Below, piece by piece: positions 27,284 to 34,296 of a DNA stretch of 64,000 bases. Source of the stretch: Streptomyces sp. B3I8 (GTDB lineage Bacteria > Actinomycetota > Actinomycetes > Streptomycetales > Streptomycetaceae); the NCBI RefSeq assembly GCF_030816915.1, contig NZ_JAUSYN010000002.1:5469501-5533500 (forward strand). Reading direction: 5' to 3'. The notes beneath the pieces were generated by a model. It searched no databases. It was given only the letters and a program-made list of their open reading frames with translations, and was not told where the DNA came from. Position numbers and translations under genes: made by a program. Every line of letters starts with the position of its first letter. Positions within the stretch are counted from its first letter, which is position 1.

Positions 27284-27304
27284 GCGGGGGGCACCGCCCC
27301 CCGC
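27284..27304. promoter_or_regulatory. Perfect 9-bp hairpin in the exopolysaccharide leader
   Basis: GCGGGGGGC at 27284-27292 pairs with GCCCCCCGC at 27296-27304 across a 3-base loop. It lies about 93 bases upstream of the GTG start, so it would form in the leader RNA. It could act as an attenuator or an RNA-stability element. There is no following U-run on the operon strand. Confidence 0.5.
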
Positions 27305-27430
27305 CCCGCGCCGTTCCTCGCCGTGGAAGGCCCCCGCCTCCCGCGCACGACATCCCCGGTGTTTCGGCGCTGCTTTGGACTACCCACCCTCGCGGCAGCG
27401 AACTCGCTTTTCCAGTGACTTTCTCGGACC

Positions 27431-27449
27431 GTTCGACAGCTATTCGAAC
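27431..27449. promoter_or_regulatory. Dyad GTTCGA-N7-TCGAAC in the operon control region
   Basis: Perfect 6-bp arms surround the 7-base spacer CAGCTAT. It sits in the AT-richer part of the control region, about 240 bases before the first gene. It is a candidate operator of unknown partner. Confidence 0.45.
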
Positions 27450-27473
27450 ATCAATGAAACCGCAGAAAACCCA

Positions 27474-27528
27474 GGGAAACCCCGATGTGCCGGGGAAACA
27501 CGGGAAGCGCGGGAAGTGCGGGAAACTT
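27474..27528. repeat. Phased 9-bp GGGAARYRC tandem repeats upstream of the exopolysaccharide operon
   Basis: Four head-to-tail 9-bp units at 27493-27528 read GGGAAACAC, GGGAAGCGC, GGGAAGTGC and GGGAAACTT. A fifth GGGAAACCC lies at 27474, 19 bases before the block. The array is noncoding and sits where regulators of the operon would bind. Confidence 0.75.
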
Positions 27529-27763
27529 CACTGATCGATCATCCCCCGAAGATCATTACTGCTCGCCGTGCCCGAACGCCTGGAGCACCGTCAATCTAGA
27601 CCATCGGGGCCGGTATGTAGAGGGGATGTGTGCGATTCGTGTGCGGCTTTGAGACAGGATGCCGCGGCGCGACCGGACGATGCCCGCGATCGGACGATGC
27701 GACGCGACCGGACGATGCCCCGCGGCCGGACTCCTCGCGGCCGGACGACGCCCCTCGGCCCGG

Positions 27764-27931
27764 GATGGTGAGGACGGCCGGGCGGGCCACCACGAGGGCG
27801 ACGCCGGTCCAGCCGGTGGTGGGCAGGTGTTCGCCGACCACGGTGACGGCCAGGACCGCGGCGACCGCCGGTTCCAGCAGGGTCAGCGTGGTGGCCGTGC
27901 CGACGGAGACGCGGGCGAGGCTGCGCACCGA
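27764..27931 (-). pseudogene. EamA/DMT-family transporter remnant (C-terminal part only)
   Basis: On the minus strand about 56 codons read as the last helices of an EamA permease: TATTLTLLEPAVAAVLAVTVVGEHL followed by GWTGVALVVARPAVLTI. In intact members this is the final repeat, with the conserved LLEP and GE motifs. The frame continues 3' into a low-complexity Gly/Arg/Ser run and stops at 27596. No 5' part, start codon or RBS is present: the homology ends at 27931, seven bases from the start of the opposite-strand MmyB remnant. The gene is therefore dead. Confidence 0.7.
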
Positions 27932-27938
27932 GGCGGGG

Positions 27939-28230
27939 CGCGACCGCCATGACAGGGACCTGCACGACCTCATCGGCGAACTGTCCACCCGCAGCGAGGA
28001 GTTCCGCACCCGCTGGGGTGCCCACGACGTCCGTCGGCACGGCAGCGGCACCGACCGGTTTCCACCACCGGGCCGTCGGCGACCTCATCCTCGCCCACGG
28101 GGGCATGGGGCCGACCGCCGAACCCGGTCCCACCCTCACCGCCTGCGCCGCCGAGCCCGGCTCCCCCTCCGAGGAGCGACTGCGCCCGCCGGCCTCCCTC
28201 GCGGCGACGGACGCGACCGAGGCGACGGTG
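27939..28230 (+). pseudogene. MmyB-type helix-turn-helix regulator remnant (ligand-binding domain, frameshifted)
   Basis: The plus strand encodes DRDLHDLIGELSTRSEEF and RTRWGAHDVRRHGSG, the C-terminal ligand-binding domain typical of actinobacterial MmyB-like regulators. After GTDRF near 28060 the homology moves to another frame (FHHRAVGDLILAH... LTACAAEPGSPSEERL). The N-terminal helix-turn-helix half is missing. MmyB-type regulators often lie beside SDR genes in streptomycetes, and the SDR at 28434 follows here. Both the truncation and the frameshift point to a nonfunctional fragment. Confidence 0.75.
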
Positions 28231-28433
28231 GCGTCGGAAGGGGCGGCCCCGTCGGCTCCCCGGCGGACGACGGGTGGCTCACCGCGCTGACCTGCGTCGA
28301 TGCGCCACCCGTACCAGCCGATGCGGAACATCTATTGGCCGTGCGGCGAGCCCCGGGGGCAGGGTGGACGGCGGCGGTCCGGCGGTCTCCGGTGCCGCCT
28401 CCCGACCTGCCGTCCTTTTGAAGGAGTACCCCT

Positions 28434-29192
28434 GTGTCCACATCCGCTCCCACACCCCCCGCCGCCCTGATCACCGGTGGCACCAGCGGTATCGGCAGAG
28501 CGACGGCCGAACTGCTGCACGCCCGCGGCTACCGGGTGATGGTCACGGGGCAGAACCCCGAGACGCTCGACGCCGCCCGGCGGGAGCTCCCCGAGGACGT
28601 GGTCGTTCTCCGCGCCGACGCGCGGTCCCTGCCCGACGCGGACCGCGTCGCCGACGAGGTCCGCACCCGCTTCGGCGCGCTCACCGCCCTCTTCCTCAAC
28701 GCCGGCGTCACCCGCCTGACGCCCCTGGCCGAGGCCGACGAGGCGACCTTCGACGAGGTGTTCCAGGTCAACGCGAAGGGCCAGTTCTTCACCCTCCAGA
28801 AGACGTGCCCGCTGCTCGCCGACGGGGCGTCGGTCGTCTTCACCGTGGGCATCGGCGCGACCCGGGGCATCGCGGGAGGCAGCGTCACCGCGGGCAGCAG
28901 GGGCGCCCTGCTGGCGATGGTGCCCTCCCTGGCCGTCGAGCTGGCACCCCGGCGGATCCGCGTCAACGCCGTGAGTCCGGGAGCCGTCGACACCCCGATC
29001 TGGACGAAGTCCGGCATGCCGGCCGAGCTCCTCGCCCAGGTCACCGAGGCCACCGCAGCCCGCGTCCCGTTCGGCCGGTTCGGCACCGCCGACGAGGTCG
29101 CCGAGGTGGTCGCCTTCCTCGTCTCCGACGCCGCCGGTTATGTCACCGGGCAGAACATCGTCGTCGGGGGCGGCATCGGGCTCGGGGCCTGA
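28434..29192 (+). CDS. SDR-family protein with substituted catalytic residues
   Basis: 252 aa from GTG 28434, AAGGAG eight bases upstream. The Rossmann part is normal: TGGTSGIG at residues 14-21, FLNAGV with NAG at 89-91, and Asn113 in VNAKGQ. The catalytic set is not: the serine position reads TVGIGAT, and the YxxxK position reads T152-A-G-S-R156, so Tyr becomes Thr and Lys becomes Arg. The C-terminal ITGQNIVVGGG-type ending (VTGQNIVVGGGIGLG) is intact. It may bind NAD(P) without classical SDR chemistry, or use an altered mechanism. Its former regulator appears to be the MmyB remnant just upstream. Confidence 0.88.
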   Translation: MSTSAPTPPAALITGGTSGIGRATAELLHARGYRVMVTGQNPETLDAARRELPEDVVVLRADARSLPDADRVADEVRTRFGALTALFLNAGVTRLTPLAEADEATFDEVFQVNAKGQFFTLQKTCPLLADGASVVFTVGIGATRGIAGGSVTAGSRGALLAMVPSLAVELAPRRIRVNAVSPGAVDTPIWTKSGMPAELLAQVTEATAARVPFGRFGTADEVAEVVAFLVSDAAGYVTGQNIVVGGGIGLGA

Positions 29193-29282
29193 AAAGCGCT
29201 CTGCCCGGGAGGGGCGGGTGACGGGTTCGTACGGTGTGCGGCATGCTGCCCCTTCCGAGCCGCCCCTGCCGGGAGGACCCGC

Positions 29283-30269
29283 ATGGAGAGCGTCACCAAA
29301 AACAGACAGTCGTCCGCCGCCCTGCGGGCCCTCGCCGAGCGCGCCTACGGACCCGGCCGCGTCCCGCACGGCGAGGGCTGGGCGAGCGAGCTGGGCCACG
29401 GCTGGTTCAACGTCGCCTACCGCATCCGGCTGCGTGACGGCGCCGAGGTGGTGCTCAAGATCGCCCCGCCGCCGCACGTGGAGGTGCTCACCTACGAACG
29501 CGGCGCCATGGCGACCGAGCTGCGCGTGCTGGAGCTCCTGCGCCGGGACACCTCGGTGCCCGTCCCGGACGTCCACTTCGCCGACACCAGTCATGAACTG
29601 TGCGACGCCGACTACTTCTTCATGCCGTACGTCGACGCCGACAACCTCGGCCTCCTCGCCGGCACCCTGCCCGCCGCCGGGCTCGACGCGTACATGGAGC
29701 AGCTCGGCGCGCTCAACCGGGAGCTCAACTCCGTGCGCGGCGACCGCTTCGGCCCGCTCACCGGCCCCGGTGATCCGAGCTGGCGCCGGGTCTTCACCGG
29801 GATGGTCGAGGACGTCCTCGCCGACGGCGAACGCCGCGCGGTGGACCTCGGCCGGGACTACGACGCCGTCCGCGCGGTCCTCGCCGCGCACGCGGACAGC
29901 CTGGACGAGGTCACCGAACCGCGCCTGGTGGAGTGGGACCTGTGGCCCAACAACGTCCTGGTGCGGGACGGGCGGATCGTCGCCGTCATCGACCACGAGC
30001 GCGCCTTCTACGGAGACCCCCTGATCGAGGGCGGCTTCGCCGGCACGCAGCTGCCCGCCTTCGGCGACCCCACGCCCTTCCTGCGCGGCTACGGACACCC
30101 CGCGCTCACCACGACCCAGCAGGTGCGGCGCCGGCTGTACTGCCTGCACCTGCTGCTGGTCATGATGGTCGAGACGGTGTACCGGGGCCACGCCGACAGC
30201 CAGGAGTACGACTGGGCCCGTGCCCGCCTCGACGACCTCGTGCCCCTGTTGGACCCCGCCCGCCGGTGA
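29283..30269 (+). CDS. APH-type phosphotransferase family protein
   Basis: 328 aa from ATG 29283 with GGGAGGA upstream. The kinase-like fold is recognisable: Lys59 in EVVLKI, the loop with Asp219 and Asn224 (VEWDLWPNNVLV, a variant of HGDxxxxN), and the metal-binding IDHER with Asp237. Substitution of the usual His-Gly before the catalytic Asp by Glu-Trp is uncommon but seen in some members. It could phosphorylate a small molecule such as an aminoglycoside, macrolide or amino alcohol. There is no partner gene in the neighbourhood. It lies 90 bases after the SDR gene and may be co-transcribed. Confidence 0.85.
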   Translation: MESVTKNRQSSAALRALAERAYGPGRVPHGEGWASELGHGWFNVAYRIRLRDGAEVVLKIAPPPHVEVLTYERGAMATELRVLELLRRDTSVPVPDVHFADTSHELCDADYFFMPYVDADNLGLLAGTLPAAGLDAYMEQLGALNRELNSVRGDRFGPLTGPGDPSWRRVFTGMVEDVLADGERRAVDLGRDYDAVRAVLAAHADSLDEVTEPRLVEWDLWPNNVLVRDGRIVAVIDHERAFYGDPLIEGGFAGTQLPAFGDPTPFLRGYGHPALTTTQQVRRRLYCLHLLLVMMVETVYRGHADSQEYDWARARLDDLVPLLDPARR

Positions 30270-30300
30270 CGGTGCCCGGCCCCGGCAGGGGCGTACGTGT

Positions 30301-30987
30301 TCAGGCCGCGGCCGGTGCCGCCGACAGGCCCTGCTTGACGAGGCGGGTGACGTCGTCGGCGAGGATCTCGGGCAGGGCCCGCTCGATCCCGTCCAGGGCC
30401 TGGGCGGCGACCTCGGCGGGGTCGACCTTCTGGTCGGCCGGTACGAAGTCGGCCATGTCGGTGTCCATGTATCCGACGTGCAGCGCCGAGACGTCGATCC
30501 CGCGGGGCGCCAGCTCCTCGCGCACGGCGTCGGTCAGCGCCCACGCGGCGGCCTTGGCCGCCGAGTAGGCCCCGGCCCGCGCGGGGTGCAGCCAGGACAG
30601 CACCGACAGGACGTTGAGGACGGCACCGCCGCCGTTGCCCTCGATGACCGGGGCGAAGGCCCGCGTCACGGTGAGCGGACCGAAGAAGTTGGTCCGCATC
30701 TCCAGGTGCACCGTGTCCAGGTCGCCGTCGAGCAGCGCCGTGCCGGTGGCGATCCCCGCGTTGTTGATCAGCAGCGTCGCGTCGGAGGCGAGGCGTGCCG
30801 CCGCCCGTACCGACTCCTCGTCGGTCACGTCCAGGCGCAGCGGCACGGCCCCGGGCACGTCCACGCTCTCGGGCCGCCGCGCCGCCGCGTAGACCTTGGC
30901 GCCGCGCGCCACGAGCTGGGTGGCCAGGTGCCTGCCGAGCCCCCGGTTGGCTCCGGTGACGACGGCGACCGCGTTGGTGAGTTCCAT
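30301..30987 (-). CDS. SDR-family oxidoreductase, probably TetR-controlled
   Basis: 228 aa from ATG 30987, GGAGCG seven bases upstream. It is a classical SDR: VVTGANRGLGRHL (cofactor), LLINNAGIA, then VLSVLSW (Ser) and the intact YSAAK catalytic pair. The cofactor loop with AARRPESV favours NADPH. It is divergent from the TetR gene at 31126, and a perfect TTTAGAT/ATCTAAA dyad plus a 14-bp tandem duplication lie in the shared control region, so repression by that TetR protein is likely. Substrate unknown. Confidence 0.9.
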   Translation of the reverse strand: MELTNAVAVVTGANRGLGRHLATQLVARGAKVYAAARRPESVDVPGAVPLRLDVTDEESVRAAARLASDATLLINNAGIATGTALLDGDLDTVHLEMRTNFFGPLTVTRAFAPVIEGNGGGAVLNVLSVLSWLHPARAGAYSAAKAAAWALTDAVREELAPRGIDVSALHVGYMDTDMADFVPADQKVDPAEVAAQALDGIERALPEILADDVTRLVKQGLSAAPAAA

Positions 30988-30998
30988 GTCCGCTCCAG

Positions 30999-31026
30999 GT
31001 GTCCGGTTCTTCGTGTCCGGTTCTTC
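30999..31026. repeat. Perfect 14-bp tandem duplication in the SDR leader
   Basis: GTGTCCGGTTCTTC occurs twice head to tail (30999-31012 and 31013-31026). It lies between the operator dyad and the SDR start, in the probable 5' untranslated region. Confidence 0.9.
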
Positions 31027-31054
31027 GACCGGGCTTCGATCGGTCGTCCGCTTA

Positions 31055-31078
31055 TTTAGATTACGTACGACATCTAAA
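31055..31078. promoter_or_regulatory. TetR-type operator between divergent SDR and TetR genes
   Basis: TTTAGAT at 31055-31061 and ATCTAAA at 31072-31078 form perfect 7-bp arms around a 10-base spacer that itself contains TACGTA. It is the most AT-rich segment of the intergenic region and lies where both promoters should be. Binding by the adjacent TetR protein is inferred from arrangement. Confidence 0.75.
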
Positions 31079-31125
31079 GAGAGCATAGGATAGATGGCAG
31101 CCGACATCCAAATGGGAGGTGGCCG

Positions 31126-31743
31126 ATGGGTCGCGTATCACAGGCGCAGGCGCGGGAGAACCGGCAGCGGGTGGTGGAGACCGCCTCCCGGCTCTTCCGC
31201 GAACAGGGCGTCCACGTCAGCGTCGCCGACCTGATGAAGGCCGCCGGTCTCACCCACGGCGGCTTCTACAAGCAGTTCGCCTCGAAGGAGACACTCGTCG
31301 ACGAGGCCACCGCACACGCCTTCGAGGAGCTCGCCCGCACCTACGCGCCCGCCGCCGGACGGGAGGCCGGGACGGGACAGGCCGGGGCGGGATCAGGAGG
31401 GAGGCCCGGGCGGTCCGCCGGCTCGCGCGACGCCGCCGCACAACGCGAGCTGATCGACGCCTACCTCTCCGTGCGCCACCGCGACAACCCGGCGGACGGC
31501 TGCCCCGTCGCCGGACTCGCCACGGACATGGCCCGCACCGACGACAGCCGCGCGGCCCACCGTGTCTACGCCGACGGCGTGCGCGGCTTCGCCGACGTGC
31601 TGGCCACCGAGGGGGAGGAGGACGGCCTCGTCCGCATGTGCACGATGGTCGGGGCCCTGGTCCTGGCCCGCGCCACCAGCGACGACCCGCTCTCCGAGGA
31701 CCTCCTGACCGCCGCGCGCACCGCCCTGACGCACGGCGGCTGA
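31126..31743 (+). CDS. TetR-family transcriptional regulator
   Basis: 205 aa from ATG 31126 with GGGAGG upstream. The N-terminal helix-turn-helix is typical: NRQRVVETASRLFREQGVHVSVADLMKAAGLTHGGFYKQFASKETL, residues about 12-58, with the THGGFYKQF recognition helix of the AcrR/NemR-like subgroup. The ligand domain contains the DGCPVAGLATDM segment, whose cysteine is a plausible electrophile sensor as in NemR-type repressors. Residues 78-100 are a Gly/Ala/Ser-rich loop. It probably represses the divergent SDR gene and itself through the dyad at 31055-31078. Confidence 0.9.
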   Translation: MGRVSQAQARENRQRVVETASRLFREQGVHVSVADLMKAAGLTHGGFYKQFASKETLVDEATAHAFEELARTYAPAAGREAGTGQAGAGSGGRPGRSAGSRDAAAQRELIDAYLSVRHRDNPADGCPVAGLATDMARTDDSRAAHRVYADGVRGFADVLATEGEEDGLVRMCTMVGALVLARATSDDPLSEDLLTAARTALTHGG

Positions 31744-31867
31744 CCGCGGGCCGTACGAGGCGTGCGGGTGGTGGGGCAGGGGCCACCCTGTGTGCCGTCC
31801 CCGTCCGAGGGCCCCGTGCCAGAATGAGGGCGCCCTCCGCCGCCGATCCCCGCCCCGAGGTCCCGCC

Positions 31868-32488
31868 GTGCCGAAGCCCGCCGCCCGCGAACCGCTGCGG
31901 AGCAACGCGCGGTCCAACCGGGCGCGCATCCTGGCCACGGCCCGCCGGGAACTGGGCCGCGACCCGGACGTCACGCTGGAGGAACTGGCCCGTGCCGCCG
32001 GCGTCGTACGCCGCACCCTCTTCGGACATTTCCCCGGGCGCGCGGCGCTCCTGGAGGCCCTGGCCGAGGAGGCGTCCGAGGTGCTGAAGGCCACGTTGGA
32101 GGACGGCGCCCACCGGTCCGAGGAACCGGCCGAGCGGGCCCTGGCCCGCTTCACCCTCTCGATGTGGGCCGTCGGCGACCGCTACCGGCTGCTGCTCTCC
32201 CTGGCCCGGCACGACCTCGGCACCGAACGCGTCGCCGAGGTCCTGGCCCCGGCCCGCCACGAGGCCACCGCCATCCTGGAGCGCGGGCAGCGCGACGGCG
32301 TCTTCCACACCCACCTCCCGGCCGACGTGCTCAGCGCCGGTCTGGAGGCGATGACCGTCGCCCTGCTGGAACAGGTCAACACCGGCGCCCTGGCCGACGA
32401 CGGCACACGCACGGCCGTCGCCATGCTCATCGCGGCCGGCGTGCCACGGGAACGCGCGCACGGCGTGGTCGCCGACGCGGCTGGGTGA
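31868..32488 (+). CDS. TetR-family transcriptional regulator (second)
   Basis: 206 aa from GTG 31868, GAGG seven bases upstream. The helix-turn-helix covers about residues 17-62 (RILATARRELGRDPDVTLEELARAAGVVRRTLFGHFPGRAALL). The C-terminal domain is helical and ends with GVPRERAHGVV. The gene stands alone, 124 bases after the first TetR gene, with no divergent neighbour and no obvious operator. The region downstream to 32960 holds no intact gene, so its original target may have been lost. Confidence 0.88.
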   Translation: MPKPAAREPLRSNARSNRARILATARRELGRDPDVTLEELARAAGVVRRTLFGHFPGRAALLEALAEEASEVLKATLEDGAHRSEEPAERALARFTLSMWAVGDRYRLLLSLARHDLGTERVAEVLAPARHEATAILERGQRDGVFHTHLPADVLSAGLEAMTVALLEQVNTGALADDGTRTAVAMLIAAGVPRERAHGVVADAAG

Positions 32489-32960
32489 GCCGGTCGGCCC
32501 GGCGGCGTCCTCGACCTGGCCATCGGGCACCTCGACCTCCGCGAGTACGCCTACGCGCGTCCCGCGCCGATGATCACCGGGGAGTGCGCGGACCCCCGAT
32601 GCCGGTCAGGGCTGTCTACAGGTGGGCGCGGGAATGACAGCGGGCGGCGGCAGGGGAAGACCCTGATGCTCCAACTGCCGGCGCGGGAGTCCGGCGGCTT
32701 CCTGTTCTCGGCGCCGCAGAGCGGACCGAGCAGCAAAACCTCGCGGATGCGGGCGCCGCGTACGCGTCGTTCCGCGGGCTGCGGCGGCCGGTGGCGTTCG
32801 GTGACCGGCGCGAGGCGCTGGACGAATCGCCGCGCTTCGGCGAGGACGGCCATGGCCCGGTTGCTCGGCGGGGCGCCCCGCTGCTCGGGCGGGCGAACAT
32901 GGAGTCGGTCGTGGGCAGGACCGAGCAGGTGTGCACGGCGGCCGTCGCCCGCGGCCCGGG
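32489..32960. other. No intact gene seen (472 bases)
   Basis: Short stretches look protein-like in different plus-strand frames (HLDLREYAYARPAP near 32525; ADAGAAYASFRGLRRPVAF near 32740), but none has a start, RBS and adequate length. It may be decayed coding sequence. No repeat or terminator stands out. Confidence 0.5.
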
Positions 32961-34013
32961 TCAGTCCTCATCGCCCTCGTCGTCGCCCTCGAAGAAGTCG
33001 CCGATCTCGTCGACGACTTCGGCCGCGACCAGGCTGCCGACGACACCGGCAGCCAGTCCCGCCGCGCCCGCGGCGACCGCCGTGCCGATGCCCGCACCGG
33101 AGCGGTGCCCGTCGTGGTGCCCGCCGGGGGTGTGGGCGTAGTGCGTGCCGTACGGGTCGGCGTACGGGGCGTCGTGTCCGTACGCCGCGTGGGACCCGTA
33201 CGCCTCGCGGTGTTCGACGAGCCGGCGGACCCAGCCGTCGACCTCCGCGCTCCAGTCGCGCACGGCGACGTCCTGGTGGGTGACCGTGAAACGGGTCAGC
33301 GCGTCGTGGCCGGGGGAGAGGAGGCCGCCGCGCTTGTCGGCCTCCAGGATCACCTCCACTCCGGCGGGGGAGGCCAGGAACGTCAGCTCGATCTCGTTCA
33401 CCGCGTGCGCGTACGCCGGGGGCGGGGTCAGCTCGATCTCCTGGTAGAACGGCAACCGCTGCCCCGTACCCCCGATGTGGCCGTACTCCAGATCCGCCGA
33501 CCGGAACCCGAAGCCGAGCTGCCCGAACGCCTCCAGCACCGCCTCCTGCACCGGCAGCGGTGCCACGGTGAGCGGATCCAGGTCGCCCCTGTCCCGCGCG
33601 CCGGCCACCGCCAGCTCCGTCCGCACACCCAGCACGATGCCGAGCGGCTGCCCGTGCAGCTCGGTCGCCGGTGTCTCCCACGGCAGCGTCAGCCGGAACG
33701 GCACGGCGCGCCGCTCGCCCTCGCCGAGCCGGAAGCCCCCGCCGACCACGAACCGTTCGAACGTGACCGTGCGCCCGCTCTCGCCGCCCGCCTCGTCGGC
33801 GTGTTCGGTCTCCACGCGCGCGATCAGTTCCAGGGCGATGTACTCGACCTCCACGGCTGAGCCGCCGCCCTCCAGACGGACCTGTCCGGACAGCACGTCC
33901 CCGGGCCGCACGGCTCCGTCGCCGCCCCCGTCCTCGCCGCGCCCGCCGTCCAGGACCGTGTCCACGGAGGGGCCGCCCACGCCCATCGCTCCGAGCAGCC
34001 GTTTGAACACCAT
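32961..34013 (-). CDS. Sporulation-control protein Spo0M family
   Basis: 350 aa. ATG 34013 is chosen because AAGGAG lies nine bases upstream; an ATG at 34037 is in frame but has a poorer site. The arrestin-like Spo0M fold is recognisable by the start VFKRLLGAMGVGGPSVDTVL, the RPGDVLSGQVRLEGG repeat and the LPFYQEIELTPP segment. Residues about 265-310 are His/Tyr/Gly-rich (YGHDAPYADPYGTHYAHTPGGHH), possibly metal-binding, followed by an Ala/Gly hydrophobic segment and an acidic tail ending DDEGDED. In Bacillus, Spo0M affects sporulation; the streptomycete role is not defined. Confidence 0.9.
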   Translation of the reverse strand: MVFKRLLGAMGVGGPSVDTVLDGGRGEDGGGDGAVRPGDVLSGQVRLEGGGSAVEVEYIALELIARVETEHADEAGGESGRTVTFERFVVGGGFRLGEGERRAVPFRLTLPWETPATELHGQPLGIVLGVRTELAVAGARDRGDLDPLTVAPLPVQEAVLEAFGQLGFGFRSADLEYGHIGGTGQRLPFYQEIELTPPPAYAHAVNEIELTFLASPAGVEVILEADKRGGLLSPGHDALTRFTVTHQDVAVRDWSAEVDGWVRRLVEHREAYGSHAAYGHDAPYADPYGTHYAHTPGGHHDGHRSGAGIGTAVAAGAAGLAAGVVGSLVAAEVVDEIGDFFEGDDEGDED

Positions 34014-34296
34014 GCGGTGCCGCTCCTTCTCACTCATGCCGAGACCATCAAGATCATCGAGATCGTCACGAGCAGAACTGCTGTGCCAGGCGGGGAAGTT
34101 CCCGAACGCCCTCGTACGAGTGACGGCCGCCGTGCGCATGCGACGCGCGCTCCGTTCGGCCCCTTTCGCTCCGCCCCTCCACTTCGTCACTGCCGTGCTG
34201 CACCCGTGGGAGGCGTGGGGTAATTTGTCCAGGTCTGTCGTCTCTTCTTGTCCTCACCTCTTCTCTTCTCTCCTCGTTCTCTCCTTGGAGGCTCCG

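Larger units (their letters stand above)
27192..27600 (-). promoter_or_regulatory. Upstream control region and long leader of the exopolysaccharide operon
   Basis: No gene is seen here. The part nearest the operon (27192-27400) is very C-rich on the plus strand and contains a strong hairpin. The part at 27410-27590 is distinctly richer in A and T than its surroundings and holds the repeat block and dyad listed separately. The promoter is expected in this AT-richer part, giving a leader of more than 200 bases. I could not fix a convincing -35/-10 pair. Confidence 0.55.

Noticed and set aside
27591..28331. A 246-codon minus-strand frame across the remnant region
   Set aside because: It is out of frame with the EamA homology and antisense to the MmyB homology.
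32551..32960. Possible small genes in the gap before Spo0M
   Set aside because: Protein-like snippets switch frame and lack starts. At most this is decayed coding sequence.
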